Source: Betaproteobacteria bacterium
Lineage (GTDB): Bacteria > Pseudomonadota > Gammaproteobacteria > Burkholderiales > SG8-39
Length of the DNA stretch: 57,904 nucleotides
Assembly (NCBI GenBank): GCA_947479645.1
Contig: CANKAJ010000012.1
Location: forward strand, 1 to 57,904
Reading direction: 5' to 3'
Within the stretch, counting starts at the first letter, position 1. Each line of letters opens with the position of its first letter. The notes beneath the pieces were generated by a model. That model made no database searches. It had not been told where the DNA came from and saw only the letters and a list, made by a program, of their open reading frames with translations. This document shows, piece by piece, positions 17,377 to 28,906 of this stretch. The position numbers were made by a program, and so were the translations under genes.

Positions 17377-18492
17377 ATGGCGACGGATGTTGCATTGGGG
17401 TTTGCATGTAGGGAATTACTGAACAAGGGGGCGACGCCCCCTTGTATATCCCCCACTTCAGAGGAAACACTGTGCACGCTTTCTCCAGTGTTGAGACTTG
17501 TTCAGTGTTTCCTTAGATCACCGACACTGGCGTCGGTATTGTTGGGAGCAGTTGTCGCTTTTGGGGGAATTTTTGCATCGCCGTTGCAGGCGCAACAGTA
17601 TCCGACGAGGGCAGTGCGTGTTGTCGTGCCGTTTCCGCCGGGTTCGGGCATCGATACCATCACCCGTTTGTATACCAATAGGTTGCCCGAGTTGATGGGG
17701 CAGCAGTTTATTGTGGACAACCGCTCCGGTGCTGCCGGCAATGTCGGGGCAGAGTTGGTGGCGCGTTCAGCACCGGATGGCTACACGCTGCTCAGCGCGG
17801 CGTCGTCGGCGGCGATCAGCCAGAGCTTGTACAAGAATCTCAGCTTTGATCTGATACGAGATTTTGATCCCGTCGCCATGTTTGCAGCGGGGCCGTTCCT
17901 GCTGGTGACCAATGTGACGGTTCCGGCGACAAATCTAAAGGAGCTCATTGCGTTGGCCAAGGCCAGTCCCGGGAAGTTGACTTTTGCTTCCACCGGGACC
18001 GGCAGTTCGCCGCATCTGACCGGTGAAATGCTGAAAATGCAGGCGGGTGTGAGTTTGTTGCACGTGCCTTACAAAGGCGTGCCACCGGCTGTGGCTGACA
18101 TGGTTGGCGGTCGCGTTGATCTGTTCTTTGCTTCTACTGTATCGCTGCTGCCACATGTAAAGACAGGCAAACTCCGCGCCATTGCAATGGCGAGTGACAA
18201 GCGTAGTGCCGCTGCGCCGGACCTGCCGACATTTGCGGAGGCAGGCATGCCCGGGTTCGAGTCTTCTACCTGGTGGTCGCTAATCGCGCCCTCGAAGACC
18301 CCGCGTGACGCGATCGTGCGCCTGAACTCTGCCATTCTGAAGATTGCGCAGACGCAGGAAATACGCGAACGCATGGCGGTTGAAGGGTCGGACACGCTGG
18401 CCTATTCGCCGGAGCAGACGGGCGCGTTTATCAAGTCCGAAATGACCAAATGGGCCAAGGTGGTAGTGGCATCCGGTGCGACGGCGGATTAA
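17377..18492 (+). CDS. Bug-family (TTT receptor) periplasmic solute-binding protein, N-terminus disturbed by a repeat
   Basis: ATG 17377 has a good AGGAAGG site, but the first ~37 residues are encoded largely by the hairpin repeat at 17421-17512. A normal Bug signal peptide starts only around GTG 17488, ending ASPLQAQ before the mature QQYPTR. The mature part is a typical receptor: VPFPPGSGIDTITR, the APDGYTLL loop, the HVPYKG segment and LPTFAEAGMPGFE. It should bind a carboxylate in the periplasm for a TctAB-type transporter, none of which is in the window. True start is uncertain: 17377 (371 residues) or 17488 (334 residues). Confidence 0.85.
   Translation: MATDVALGFACRELLNKGATPPCISPTSEETLCTLSPVLRLVQCFLRSPTLASVLLGAVVAFGGIFASPLQAQQYPTRAVRVVVPFPPGSGIDTITRLYTNRLPELMGQQFIVDNRSGAAGNVGAELVARSAPDGYTLLSAASSAAISQSLYKNLSFDLIRDFDPVAMFAAGPFLLVTNVTVPATNLKELIALAKASPGKLTFASTGTGSSPHLTGEMLKMQAGVSLLHVPYKGVPPAVADMVGGRVDLFFASTVSLLPHVKTGKLRAIAMASDKRSAAAPDLPTFAEAGMPGFESSTWWSLIAPSKTPRDAIVRLNSAILKIAQTQEIRERMAVEGSDTLAYSPEQTGAFIKSEMTKWAKVVVASGATAD
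17421..17512 (+). repeat. Two-hairpin repeat, copy A
   Basis: Stem 1 is a perfect 10-bp hairpin, ACAAGGGGGC-gac-GCCCCCTTGT. A linker shared with copy B follows (ATCCCCCACTTCAG). Stem 2 is GGAAACACTG (17463-17472) with CAGTGTTTCC (17503-17512), 10 bp perfect, with a 30-nt loop holding a second partial partner CAGTGTT (17486-17492). Located within the reading frame before the Bug signal peptide. See copy B at 28808. Confidence 0.8.
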
Positions 18493-18532
18493 AGGTTATT
18501 GGTATTAGGCTGTCAGCGCGACCTGCGCAGAA

Positions 18533-18549
18533 ATACGCCAAAGGCGTAT
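18533..18549 (+). terminator. Weak hairpin after the Bug gene
   Basis: ATACGCC-AAA-GGCGTAT, 7-bp stem 40 bp after the stop, followed by AT-rich sequence without a clean T-run. Possible terminator separating the Bug gene from the parS/mnmG region. Confidence 0.35.
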
Positions 18550-18627
18550 ATTATCCGTTGTTATTTGTTGACTGATATTGATCTACAGGGTTAGATCAGA
18601 ATGATTCGGTTGGCGGTATGGGCAGAT

Positions 18628-18643
18628 TGTTTCACGTGAAACA
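18628..18643. promoter_or_regulatory. parS: parS centromere site 1
   Basis: TGTTTCACGTGAAACA, an exact match to the chromosomal parS consensus, inside a 26-bp perfect palindrome (18623-18648). ParB, encoded 3.6 kb downstream, binds such sites and loads SMC/segregates the origin region. Marks proximity to oriC. Confidence 0.95.
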
Positions 18644-18669
18644 ATCTGCGTCAGCGCGGTAAATCACTA

Positions 18670-18685
18670 TGTTCCACGTGAAACA
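18670..18685. promoter_or_regulatory. parS: parS centromere site 2
   Basis: TGTTCCACGTGAAACA matches TGTTNCACGTGAAACA in full. It lies 42 bp (about four helical turns) from site 1 and directly next to the -35 region of the predicted mnmG promoter. Confidence 0.93.
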
Positions 18686-18686
18686 C

Positions 18687-18715
18687 TTATCGTAGTGCTG
18701 TGGAACCCCTATAAT
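18687..18715 (+). promoter_or_regulatory. Predicted mnmG promoter next to parS
   Basis: Perfect TATAAT at 18710-18715, with a poor -35 (TTATCG, 18687-18692) at 17-bp spacing that abuts parS site 2. The start would lie near 18722, with a short leader before mnmG. Confidence 0.5.
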
Positions 18716-18750
18716 CCCGGCTCCGTTCAAGGTGCCAGGCAGGTTTTCCG

Positions 18751-20697
18751 ATGTTTTTCCCTACCGAATTCGATGTCATCGTGGTTGGCGGTGGACACGC
18801 CGGTACCGAGGCTGCATTGGCGTCGGCACGGGCGGGGGCGCGCACGCTTCTATTGACCCACAACATCGAAACCCTGGGTCAGATGTCCTGTAACCCCTCC
18901 ATCGGCGGTATAGGCAAGGGACATCTGGTTCGGGAGGTGGATGCGCTTGGCGGGGCGATGGCCATTGCGACCGATGAGGCCGGGATACAGTTCCGCATCC
19001 TGAATTCACGCAAAGGACCAGCGGTCCGCGCGACGCGGGCCCAGGCCGATCGCTTGTTGTACAAGCAGGCAATCCGCTCGCGGCTGGAGAATCAAGCCAA
19101 TCTGACACTGTTCCAGCAGGCTGTGGACGATCTGATGGTCGAGGGTGACAAGGTCACCGGCGTCGTGACCCAGATGGGTTTGCGATTCAAGGCCCGCACG
19201 GTGGTCCTGACCACAGGTACTTTCCTTGGTGGGTTGATCCACGTCGGGCTGGAGAATTACCAGGCAGGGCGGGCGGGCGATCCGCCCTCGGTCAGCCTGG
19301 CTGCCCGGCTGCGCGAATTGAAACTGCCGGTTGGCCGTCTGAAGACGGGTACGCCACCGCGTCTGGATGGTCGGACCATTGATTTTTCAGTCATGCAGCT
19401 TCAACCGGGTGATGATCCGGCACCCGTTTTCTCGTTCATGGGGCGGCGCGACATGCATCCCCGGCAATTGCCGTGCTGGATAACCCACACCAACGAGCGT
19501 ACTCACGACATCATTCGGGGTGGTTTGGACCGCTCGCCAATGTATACCGGGGTGATCGAAGGTATCGGCCCACGCTACTGCCCGTCGATCGAGGACAAGA
19601 TTCATCGCTTTGCGTCCAAGTCCAGTCATCAGATTTTTCTGGAGCCAGAGGGGCTCACGACCCACGAGTTCTACCCCAACGGTATCTCGACCAGCTTGCC
19701 GTTTGATGTCCAGTTGAATCTCGTGCGGTCGATCCGTGGACTGGAGCAGGCCCATTTGCTCAGGCCGGGCTATGCCATTGAGTATGACTACTTTGATCCA
19801 CGCGGGCTGAAGGCTTCGCTGGAAACCAAGGCAATCAAGGGCCTGTTCTTTGCCGGCCAGATCAACGGTACAACCGGTTATGAAGAGGCTGCCGCCCAAG
19901 GCCTGCTGGCGGGAATCAACGCTGCCCTCCAAGTGCAGGGGCGAGACGCTTGGTGCCCGCGGCGCGATGAGGCCTACCTGGGCGTGCTGGTCGACGACCT
20001 GATTACCCGCGGCGTTTCTGAGCCTTACCGCATGTTTACCAGCCGGGCGGAGTACCGGCTGATGCTGCGCGAAGATAATGCAGACCTCAGACTGACCGAA
20101 ATTGGCAGGCGTTTGGGCTTGGTGGACGATGCCCGTTGGGCGGCGTTTGATCGCAAGCGCGAAGCCATCGCGCGTGAACAGGAACGCTTGAAGAGCACTT
20201 GGGTTGGTCCAAGAAACCTGTCCGCGGAAGATGCCCAGAGAGTTTTGGGTAAGCCCATTGAACGCGAGTACACATTGCTGGATCTGCTCAAGCGGCCAGA
20301 TGTGAGCTATGACTCACTTATGTCTATTCCATTGTCTGGTAGGGCAGTAGACGATTACTTTGTCTCCGAGCAGGTGGAAATTCAGGCGAAGTATGCTGGC
20401 TATATTACGCGTCAGCAGGATGAAGTCAGTCGGGGAGAGAGCCAGGAGTCGCTGTGTTTGCCGGCGGATCTGGATTATCGCAGTGTGCGTGGATTGTCCT
20501 ATGAAGTGCAGCAGCGGCTTAATCAGCACAAGCCAGAGACTTTGGGTCAGGCATCGCGTCTGTCCGGAATCACGCCGCCGGCAATTTCCTTATTGATGGT
20601 TCACCTCAAGCGCAGTTCTCGAGCTGCAAAGGGTGATGCCTCCAACACGGGAAGAGACGATCAGCAGGGTCAGCCCGGGCGGCAGACCGCAGCATGA
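18751..20697 (+). CDS. mnmG: tRNA uridine-5-carboxymethylaminomethyl modification enzyme MnmG (GidA)
   Basis: 648 residues, normal length. With MnmE it adds the cmnm5 group to U34 of certain tRNAs using FAD, NADH and a methylene-THF carbon. The N-terminal FAD motif [30 protein letters not shown] and the C-terminal [18 protein letters not shown] are textbook. A promoter at 18687-18715 lies upstream, and AGGCAGG precedes the ATG. The stop overlaps the rsmG start (ATGATAG), giving a translationally coupled mnmG-rsmG-parA-parB operon as in many proteobacteria. Confidence 0.98.
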   Translation: MFFPTEFDVIVVGGGHAGTEAALASARAGARTLLLTHNIETLGQMSCNPSIGGIGKGHLVREVDALGGAMAIATDEAGIQFRILNSRKGPAVRATRAQADRLLYKQAIRSRLENQANLTLFQQAVDDLMVEGDKVTGVVTQMGLRFKARTVVLTTGTFLGGLIHVGLENYQAGRAGDPPSVSLAARLRELKLPVGRLKTGTPPRLDGRTIDFSVMQLQPGDDPAPVFSFMGRRDMHPRQLPCWITHTNERTHDIIRGGLDRSPMYTGVIEGIGPRYCPSIEDKIHRFASKSSHQIFLEPEGLTTHEFYPNGISTSLPFDVQLNLVRSIRGLEQAHLLRPGYAIEYDYFDPRGLKASLETKAIKGLFFAGQINGTTGYEEAAAQGLLAGINAALQVQGRDAWCPRRDEAYLGVLVDDLITRGVSEPYRMFTSRAEYRLMLREDNADLRLTEIGRRLGLVDDARWAAFDRKREAIAREQERLKSTWVGPRNLSAEDAQRVLGKPIEREYTLLDLLKRPDVSYDSLMSIPLSGRAVDDYFVSEQVEIQAKYAGYITRQQDEVSRGESQESLCLPADLDYRSVRGLSYEVQQRLNQHKPETLGQASRLSGITPPAISLLMVHLKRSSRAAKGDASNTGRDDQQGQPGRQTAA

Positions 20698-21410
20698 TAG
20701 CGCCGCTGACGTCCCAAAAGAGGCCAAGTGGCGCCGGTGACGCTTCGACGCGCGTCCTCGAAAAAAAATTGACCGATGGATTGACTGCGCTGGGATTGAC
20801 GCTGGCCCCGGACCAACAGCAAAAGCTGGTGCGCTATGTCCTGCTGATGCAGAAATGGAACCGTGTCTATAACCTCACTGCGATTCGTGAACCGGAACGC
20901 ATGCTCAGCCACCACCTGCTCGACAGTCTGGCGATCATCCCGTCGGTGATGGTGCAAATGCCTCATGATGGAACGCCTTTGCGCGTGCTTGATGTGGGAA
21001 GCGGTGCGGGATTGCCGGGAATTCCCCTTGCGATTGCCTGTCCTGATATTGATATCACGATGCTGGACAGCAACCAGAAAAAGACCGCGTTTATTCAGCA
21101 ATCCGTGTCGGAGTTGCAGTTGATGAATGCCAGCGTCGAATGTCAGCGTGTCGAACAGTGGCAAGCGCCACAGCGCTTCAATGTCATTCTGTCACGCGCT
21201 TTTGCCGAGCTTTCCGATTTTGTTCAATTGGCAAAGCACCTACTGACGCCGGGGGGCCGGTTCATTGCCATGAAGGGCCAGTATCCCGGTGATGAAATCA
21301 CGCGATTGCCGGCCCAATTCAGAGTAGATAACGTAGTCAAACTTGCCGTGCCTGGACTGGACGCAGAGCGGCATCTTGTATTCATTGCACCTGAAGGTGG
21401 AACCGCATGA
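20694..21410 (+). CDS. rsmG: 16S rRNA (guanine-527-N7)-methyltransferase RsmG (GidB)
   Basis: 238 residues; methylates N7 of G527 in the 530 loop of 16S rRNA with S-adenosylmethionine. The SAM-binding motif [17 protein letters not shown], the family motif [13 protein letters not shown] and the C-terminal [16 protein letters not shown] are visible. The N-terminus is about 30 residues longer than the core family (start in the 4-bp overlap with mnmG). Overlaps parA by 4 bp at its end. Confidence 0.97.
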   Translation: MIAPLTSQKRPSGAGDASTRVLEKKLTDGLTALGLTLAPDQQQKLVRYVLLMQKWNRVYNLTAIREPERMLSHHLLDSLAIIPSVMVQMPHDGTPLRVLDVGSGAGLPGIPLAIACPDIDITMLDSNQKKTAFIQQSVSELQLMNASVECQRVEQWQAPQRFNVILSRAFAELSDFVQLAKHLLTPGGRFIAMKGQYPGDEITRLPAQFRVDNVVKLAVPGLDAERHLVFIAPEGGTA

Positions 21411-22198
21411 CCCGCATACTGGCTGTGACAAATCAAAAAGGTGGTGTTGGCAAGACGACCACCAGCGTCAATCTTGCGGCAAGCCTGGCACAGTCGGGAC
21501 AGCGCGTGTTGCTGGTTGATCTCGATCCACAGGGAAATGCCACCATGGGGAGCGGAATCGACAAACGCACGCTCGACAGGAGTGTGTATCAGCTCATTCT
21601 TGGCCTGGCGACAGCGGCCGACGTGTGCCGGAAATCAGAGCCGGGCAAATATGATGTGCTGCCGGCCAACCGTGATCTGGCCGGAGCGGAAGTGGAGATG
21701 GTTGAACTTGAAAATCGCGAAATGCGGCTGAAGGTCGCGCTCAAGCCGATTGTTGCCAGCTACGATTTCATTCTTCTGGATTGCCCGCCCGCTCTTAATA
21801 TGCTGACCATCAACGGCCTGGTGGCGGCCGACGCCGTGATGATTCCGATGCAATGCGAGTACTACGCGCTCGAAGGGTTGTCCGACCTCGTCAATACCAT
21901 CAAGCGGGTGCGCCAGCACCTCAATCCGATACTCGAAATCGAAGGTTTGCTGCGCACCATGTTTGACCCGCGCAGTTCGCTGGCCCAGCAGGTGTCGGCG
22001 CAACTGCAGTCGCATTTCGGCACCAAGGTATACACCACAGTCATTCCGCGTAATGTGCGTCTGGCCGAAGCGCCGAGCTTTGGCGAGCCTGCGGTGACAT
22101 TTGATCGGGCCTGCAAGGGCTCCCAGGCCTACCTGCAACTGGCTTCGGAAATCATCGAGCGCCAGGCACTGACTGGCGCATTGGGAGCGGCGGCATGA
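21407..22198 (+). CDS. parA: Chromosome-partitioning ATPase ParA
   Basis: 263 residues. Deviant Walker A KGGVGKTTT with signature Lys, LVDLDPQGNATMG and LLDCPPALNMLTINGL mark a short chromosomal ParA/Soj without the N-terminal HTH of plasmid ParA. It binds nonspecific DNA as an ATP dimer and moves ParB-parS complexes. ATGA overlaps at both ends with rsmG and parB imply tight translational coupling. Confidence 0.97.
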   Translation: MTRILAVTNQKGGVGKTTTSVNLAASLAQSGQRVLLVDLDPQGNATMGSGIDKRTLDRSVYQLILGLATAADVCRKSEPGKYDVLPANRDLAGAEVEMVELENREMRLKVALKPIVASYDFILLDCPPALNMLTINGLVAADAVMIPMQCEYYALEGLSDLVNTIKRVRQHLNPILEIEGLLRTMFDPRSSLAQQVSAQLQSHFGTKVYTTVIPRNVRLAEAPSFGEPAVTFDRACKGSQAYLQLASEIIERQALTGALGAAA

Positions 22199-23043
22199 AA
22201 AAGGCATTGGGTCGCGGCCTTGACGCCCTCCTGGGTAACGATGACAGAAACACCTCGCAAGGCGATGCCCTTGCAACCCTGCCCATTGCACAGTTGCAGC
22301 CTGGCAAATATCAGCCGCGCACGCGTATGGATGATGCGTCGCTCGCCGAACTGGCTGAATCGATCAAGTCACAGGGGGTAATGCAGCCGATTTTGGTGCG
22401 TAGCGTAGGAGAAGATCGCTACGAGATCATCGCCGGCGAGCGTCGTTGGCGGGCGGCGAAGATCGCCGGGCTGGTTGAAGTGCCGGTGGTGATACGTAAC
22501 GTGCCCGACAAGGCAGCGTTAGCCATGGCCTTGATCGAAAACATCCAGCGCGAAGATCTCAATCCGCTGGAAGAGGCCGCCGGCATTCAGCGACTGCTGA
22601 CTGAATTCAATCTGACCCATGAGCAAGCGGCGCAGGCACTAGGCCGGTCTCGAACCGCCACGACCAATTTGCTCCGATTGTTGTCGCTGCCCCAGGCGAT
22701 ACAGCAACTCGTGTTTGACGGCTCCCTGGACATGGGACACGCCCGCGCGCTGTTGTCCCTGGAAGGTCCGCGCCAACTGGATATTGCCCGGCAGGTGGCT
22801 GCAGGCGGATTGTCGGTGCGGGAGACCGAGCGGCTAATCCAGGATTTGCTGCACCCGGTGCTGAAAACCAAGAAGCCGGCCGTGCGTACTGCGCGCGACA
22901 TTGAACGCTTCGAAGAAGAACTATCAGAGCGATTCGGTACTTCGGTCACGATCAAGACCGGCATAAAGGGTACGGGCAAGCTGGTTATTGTCTACTCGAG
23001 TGCCGAGCATCTGGATGACCTGTTGTCCAGATTCAAAGGCTGA
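22195..23043 (+). CDS. parB: Chromosome-partitioning CTPase/DNA-binding protein ParB
   Basis: 282 residues. The N-terminal ALGRGLDALLG peptide contacts ParA, the GERRWRAAKIAGL box forms the CTP-binding pocket, and the HTH (THEQAAQALGRSRTATTNLL) binds parS; the C-terminal ~40 residues dimerise. The two parS sites at 18628 and 18670 are its likely targets, so the system is complete in this window. Last gene of the coupled operon. Confidence 0.97.
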   Translation: MKKALGRGLDALLGNDDRNTSQGDALATLPIAQLQPGKYQPRTRMDDASLAELAESIKSQGVMQPILVRSVGEDRYEIIAGERRWRAAKIAGLVEVPVVIRNVPDKAALAMALIENIQREDLNPLEEAAGIQRLLTEFNLTHEQAAQALGRSRTATTNLLRLLSLPQAIQQLVFDGSLDMGHARALLSLEGPRQLDIARQVAAGGLSVRETERLIQDLLHPVLKTKKPAVRTARDIERFEEELSERFGTSVTIKTGIKGTGKLVIVYSSAEHLDDLLSRFKG

Positions 23044-23084
23044 CTGACCAATATTTTCACGTCGATCCTAAATGGGAGGAAGAC

Positions 23085-23747
23085 ATGTTCTATGAGATAG
23101 GCGACGGCTCAGGCCACAAAACAGCCGGATTCAAACATAGCCCGTTCAATGCGCTGGTAGCGCCGCGTCCGATAGGCTGGATCAGCACCCTCGGCGCTGA
23201 TGGGATTGCGAACCTTTCCCCCTATTCATTTTTCAACGCCGTGTCCTCACATCCGCCCATCGTCATGTTTTGCGCCAACGGCCAGCACATGGAGGGTGGT
23301 GAAAAGGACAGCCTGAAAAATGTTCGCGATACCGGCGAATTTGTTTGTAATCTGTGCACCGAAGAACTGGCTCAGCAAATGAGCGATTCCTCAACGCATG
23401 CGCCGCGTGGCGTTGACGAATTTGAAGTCGCCGGTCTGACCAAGGCGCAGTCCAGGGTGGTGAAGGCTCCGCGTGTGGCGGAATCGCCGGTACACCTGGA
23501 ATGCCAGGTAATGCAGATCGTGGAATTGCCGACGGTGGGTCGGGGCGGCAGCAACAACATTGTCATCGGCAAGGTTGTTGCTGTCCACATTAGGGATGAC
23601 CTGATCGTCGATGGCCGTGTCGATATCGCCAGGGCGCGTCCGGTCGGGCGTCTCGGATATTTTGACTATTGTGTCGTTTCCGAGACTTTCGAAATGCTGC
23701 GCCCGACATGGCCGCTAAACGCGGGGACTAAAACCGCTGCCGGCTAA
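23085..23747 (+). CDS. Flavin reductase-like FMN-binding protein (DIM6/NTAB family)
   Basis: 220 residues with the family hallmarks PRPIGWISTLGADGIANLSPYSFFNAVS. Such proteins bind FMN and either reduce free flavin with NAD(P)H for a partner monooxygenase or serve other flavin tasks. GGGAGGAAG precedes the ATG, 41 bp after parB. Its stop directly abuts the stop of the convergent dienelactone hydrolase (no gap), so no terminator fits between them. Physiological partner unknown. Confidence 0.88.
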   Translation: MFYEIGDGSGHKTAGFKHSPFNALVAPRPIGWISTLGADGIANLSPYSFFNAVSSHPPIVMFCANGQHMEGGEKDSLKNVRDTGEFVCNLCTEELAQQMSDSSTHAPRGVDEFEVAGLTKAQSRVVKAPRVAESPVHLECQVMQIVELPTVGRGGSNNIVIGKVVAVHIRDDLIVDGRVDIARARPVGRLGYFDYCVVSETFEMLRPTWPLNAGTKTAAG

Positions 23748-24419
23748 TCAGCCGACGTGCTTGCGCAGGAATTCGATGGTGCGCTCGCGTGCCAGTTTGG
23801 ACGATTCGGCGTGATAGGAGCCACGGTGGTCACAAGTGAAGCCGTGACCGGCACCAGGATAAACATGCAGAGGGATACTGGGGTGCGCGGCAGCGATGGC
23901 CTGCACTTTTTCCATTGGGATACCCTTGTCCTCGCCACCGAATTGAAACATGACCGGAATTTTCGGTTGTTCGGTGATCAAATCATGGATGCCGCCGCCG
24001 TAGTAGGGAATGGCGCAGGCCAGGCCCGGCGCGCGTGCAGTTGCTACCCAGGCTACTGTACCGCCCCAGCAATAGCCGGTAATTCCAACCTTGCCTGCCG
24101 ATTTGATGCGGGCCAACGCGGCCGCGGTATCGGCCATCACGTCATCCCATTTCAACTGCGAGCGAATGGCGCCGCCAGCCTTGATGTCGTCAGGCTCGTA
24201 ACCGACCTCAAAGTTGCGTTGAACACGGTCATAATAAGCCGGACAGATCGCCAAATAGCCGTCCGCGGCGAAGCTGTCAGTCACTTCGCGCATGTGGCTA
24301 TTCACGCCAAAAATTTCCTGGACAACGATCAGTCCGCCACGCGCCGTGCCAGCGGGTTCGGCCAAATAAGCGGCAAATGAATGGCCATCTGCGGCATTAA
24401 GTTCAATCAATTTCCCCAT
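23748..24419 (-). CDS. Dienelactone hydrolase family protein
   Basis: 223 residues from ATG 24419 (GGAGTATTC upstream; a longer in-frame ORF has no support). Alpha/beta hydrolase with the Cys nucleophile in GYCWGG, Asp in GGEDKG and His in GAGHGF: the Cys-Asp-His triad typical of carboxymethylenebutenolidase, which opens dienelactone in chlorocatechol breakdown. No other chlorocatechol genes are near, so a general esterase or detoxification role is as likely. Abuts the convergent flavin reductase gene with zero spacing. Confidence 0.9.
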   Translation of the reverse strand: MGKLIELNAADGHSFAAYLAEPAGTARGGLIVVQEIFGVNSHMREVTDSFAADGYLAICPAYYDRVQRNFEVGYEPDDIKAGGAIRSQLKWDDVMADTAAALARIKSAGKVGITGYCWGGTVAWVATARAPGLACAIPYYGGGIHDLITEQPKIPVMFQFGGEDKGIPMEKVQAIAAAHPSIPLHVYPGAGHGFTCDHRGSYHAESSKLARERTIEFLRKHVG

Positions 24420-24617
24420 GAATACTCCTTCTCGTGTTAACAGAATCGGAACAAGAACGCGGAGCATACCAGCAGTCCCGATATTCGTGAGATGACAGGC
24501 GATGGTGAATGCATGATCCGTGTTGTTTGAGGTGCACACACAAGCCACTGCAATTCAAGGGTGGATAAAGATCGAAAAATAATATAAAATTTCGTGGTTT
24601 TTCAACGAGACCCTGCT

Positions 24618-25839
<1,222 letters not shown>

Positions 25840-25876
25840 TTTTCATTCACCGTAATTTTTTTATTTTTGTAAATAA

Positions 25877-26128
<252 letters not shown>

Positions 26129-26208
26129 TCGAGCGAAAAACAGTTGGTGGCCGGACGCACTCATGCTCCGGCTGGCTGATCTAACCGCTCTGTCGGGAGA
26201 ATAGAACC

Positions 26209-26679
26209 GTGTATCTGAACGCTACCTTTATCGCGCAGATGGTCGTGTTCTTCATTCTTGGCTGGTTCACGATGAAGTTCGTGTGGCCGCCATTGATGAA
26301 GGCACTTGACGATCGCGCGAAGAAAATTGCCGATGGCCTCGAGGCCGCCGAACAGGGCAAACAAGCCCTTGACGCGTCATCACGCCAGGCAGCCGATGAA
26401 GTTGACAAAGCACGCAACCGCGCTGCGGAAATCATCTCGCAGGCCGAGAAACGCTCCGTGCAGATGATCGAAGAAGCCAAGGGGGCCGCCCGTGAGGAAG
26501 GCAATCGCGAGAAGGCCGCCGCAAAAGCTGAAATAGATCAGGAGGCCGGTCGTGCGCGTGAAGCACTGCGTGACCAGGTCGCAGCCTTGGTTGTGGCGGG
26601 TGCAGAAAAGATCCTGCGCCGTGAAATTAATGCCCAGGCTCATACCGAACTGCTGTCGCAACTGAAGAAAGAGATCTAG
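26209..26679 (+). CDS. atpF: ATP synthase Fo subunit b
   Basis: 156 residues from GTG 26209 with GGGAGA upstream. One N-terminal membrane helix ([20 protein letters not shown]) followed by a long charged coiled coil rich in Ala/Glu/Lys, the peripheral stalk linking Fo to F1. Five bases separate it from atpH. Confidence 0.96.
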   Translation: MYLNATFIAQMVVFFILGWFTMKFVWPPLMKALDDRAKKIADGLEAAEQGKQALDASSRQAADEVDKARNRAAEIISQAEKRSVQMIEEAKGAAREEGNREKAAAKAEIDQEAGRAREALRDQVAALVVAGAEKILRREINAQAHTELLSQLKKEI

Positions 26680-26684
26680 AGGCC

Positions 26685-27218
26685 ATGGCCGAAGTCACCA
26701 CCATTGCACGGCCGTATGCGGAAGCGGTATTTGCGCTTGCGGATTCCGGCGGAACGCTGGACCAGTGGTCGACTGCGCTCAGCCGGCTGGCGGCGGTTGT
26801 CAATGCACCTGAGATCTCTCAGTTGCTGGGTAACCCGCATGTGACCGACACCCAGATGGCGGACTTGATAACGTCTGCTTCAGGCGACATTCCTGTGCAG
26901 GCGCGCCAGTTTCTTCAGATCCTGGTTTCCAATAAGCGCTTATCGGTTCTGCCCGAAGTTGCCAGCATGTATGAGAGGCTAAAGACGGCGCGCGAAGGTG
27001 CCGTCGATGCCGATATTGCCAGTGCTTTCCCGCTGGATGGAAGCGAACTTGCCGCGCTGGTCAGCGATCTGGAACGCCGCTTCCAGCGCAAGGTGAGGCC
27101 GCATGTCCGTGTCGACCCGGAACTCATCGGTGGTGCGCGCATTTCGGTCGGAGATCAGGTCATCGATGGCTCGGTACGCGGCAAGCTCGCAGCAATGCGC
27201 ATTGGCTTGGCTAGCTGA
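26685..27218 (+). CDS. atpH: ATP synthase F1 subunit delta
   Basis: 177 residues. N-terminal helical domain starting ARPYAEAVFALAD, which caps alpha, and the C-terminal VDPELIGGARISVGDQVIDGS signature that binds subunit b. Standard position between atpF and atpA. Confidence 0.97.
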   Translation: MAEVTTIARPYAEAVFALADSGGTLDQWSTALSRLAAVVNAPEISQLLGNPHVTDTQMADLITSASGDIPVQARQFLQILVSNKRLSVLPEVASMYERLKTAREGAVDADIASAFPLDGSELAALVSDLERRFQRKVRPHVRVDPELIGGARISVGDQVIDGSVRGKLAAMRIGLAS

Positions 27219-27256
27219 GCCCCTTAACAGAACACACTTACTAAATCGGAATTGCC

Positions 27257-28807
27257 ATGCAACAGCTGAAACCCTCCGAAATCAGCGAACTACTCCGGTC
27301 GAAGATTGCGAACCTTTCGCTGTCCGCCGATGTTCGCACCCAGGGCACCGTCGTTTCGGTGACTGACGGCATCTGCCGGATTCACGGCCTGTCTGACGTC
27401 ATGCAGGGCGAGATGCTGGAATTTCCCAACAACACTTTTGGACTGGCGCTGAACCTGGAGCGTGACTCGGTTGGCTCCGTGATTCTGGGTGAGTACGAAC
27501 ACATTTCCGAGGGTGACCCGGTGAAATGCACCGGCCGCATTCTGGACGTGCCGGTCGGACCGGAACTGCTTGGCCGCGTAGTGAATGCGCTTGGTCAACC
27601 CATCGACGGCAAAGGCCCCATCAATGCCAAGGAAAAGGATGTCATTGAAAAGGTGGCTCCTGGTGTTATCTGGCGTAAGTCGGTTTCGCAACCAGTGCAG
27701 ACTGGCCTGAAATCAATTGACGCCATGGTGCCAGTCGGCCGTGGACAGCGTGAACTGATCATTGGCGACCGTCAAACCGGCAAGACGGCTGTTGCTGTGG
27801 ACACCATCATCAATCAGAAGGGAAAAGACCTCTTCTGTGTCTATGTCGCTATTGGCCAGAAGGCCTCGACCATCGCTAACGTTGTGCGCAAGCTGGAAGA
27901 GCACGGCGCCATGGCCTACACCATTGTTGTAGCCGCTTCGGCTTCTGAATCGGCAGCGATGCAGTACATCTCCGCCTACTCGGGTTGCACCATGGGCGAA
28001 TATTTCCGCGACCGTGGTCAGGATGCGCTGATTGTGTATGACGATCTGACCAAGCAGGCGTGGGCATATCGCCAGATATCGTTGCTGTTGCGCCGTCCGC
28101 CAGGACGAGAAGCCTATCCTGGTGACGTGTTCTATCTGCATTCGCGCCTGTTGGAGCGTGCCGCGCGCGTATCCGAGGATTATGTGGAGCGCTTTACCAA
28201 GGGTGCCGTCAAGGGCAAGACGGGTTCACTCACTGCGCTGCCAGTGATTGAAACCCAGGCAGGTGACGTCTCGGCATTCGTTCCGACCAACGTGATTTCG
28301 ATTACGGACGGACAAATCTTCCTGGAAACAGATTTGTTCAACGCAGGTATCCGACCGGCAATCAACGCCGGTGTATCGGTATCGCGTGTTGGTGGCGCCG
28401 CGCAAACCAAGATCATGAAGCGCAAGGACGTTGGCGCCGGTGTGCGTCTGTCCCTCGCCCAGTACCGTGAACTGGCGGCCTTCGCGCAATTCGCATCCGA
28501 TCTGGACGAGGCCACACGCAAGCAGTTGGAGCGTGGCCGCCTCGTTACCGAATTGATGAAGCAGGCCCAATATCAGCCAATGGCCGTATGGGAAATGGCG
28601 TTGACGTTGCTGGCGGTCAATAGCGCCTATTTTGATGATATTGAAGTAAAGAAGGCGCTGGCCGCAGAACGATCATTGCGCGACTACTGCAAGTCGAAGT
28701 ACGGCGACCTGATGAATCGAATCGAAGAAGCCAAGGACTTGAAGGGCGACGATGAGAAGGCACTGCACGACGCCATCAAGGACTGGAAGGCAAACGGATC
28801 GTATTAG
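27257..28807 (+). CDS. atpA: ATP synthase F1 subunit alpha
   Basis: 516 residues. Regulatory nucleotide-binding subunit with Walker [14 protein letters not shown] and the family signature [14 protein letters not shown]. Normal length. Unlike the other junctions of the operon, the gap to atpG is ~100 bp and holds hairpin repeat copy B. Confidence 0.98.
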   Translation: MQQLKPSEISELLRSKIANLSLSADVRTQGTVVSVTDGICRIHGLSDVMQGEMLEFPNNTFGLALNLERDSVGSVILGEYEHISEGDPVKCTGRILDVPVGPELLGRVVNALGQPIDGKGPINAKEKDVIEKVAPGVIWRKSVSQPVQTGLKSIDAMVPVGRGQRELIIGDRQTGKTAVAVDTIINQKGKDLFCVYVAIGQKASTIANVVRKLEEHGAMAYTIVVAASASESAAMQYISAYSGCTMGEYFRDRGQDALIVYDDLTKQAWAYRQISLLLRRPPGREAYPGDVFYLHSRLLERAARVSEDYVERFTKGAVKGKTGSLTALPVIETQAGDVSAFVPTNVISITDGQIFLETDLFNAGIRPAINAGVSVSRVGGAAQTKIMKRKDVGAGVRLSLAQYRELAAFAQFASDLDEATRKQLERGRLVTELMKQAQYQPMAVWEMALTLLAVNSAYFDDIEVKKALAAERSLRDYCKSKYGDLMNRIEEAKDLKGDDEKALHDAIKDWKANGSY

Positions 28808-28868
28808 GAACAGGGGGCTCGCCCCCTTGTAAATCCCCCACTTCAGGGGAAAGCTCCTTGAGCTTTCC
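28808..28868 (+). repeat. Two-hairpin repeat, copy B (atpA-atpG gap)
   Basis: Starts at the atpA stop. Stem 1: GGGGGC-tc-GCCCCC. Linker TTGTAAATCCCCCACTTCAG nearly identical to copy A at 17421. Stem 2: GGAAAGCTC (28848-28856), CTT loop, GAGCTTTCC (28860-28868), 9 bp perfect. Compared with copy A the inner arms differ on both sides but still pair. A TCCCC/GGGGA pairing (28834-28838 with 28846-28850) offers an alternative fold. Confidence 0.8.
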
Positions 28869-28906
28869 AGGGTCGGGGCCGACTGAGCTAGGCATAGAGC
28901 ACACAA

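Noticed and set aside
18493-18750. oriC within the parS/mnmG gap
   Set aside because: No DnaA-box cluster or dnaA gene seen; parS shows only that oriC is probably near.
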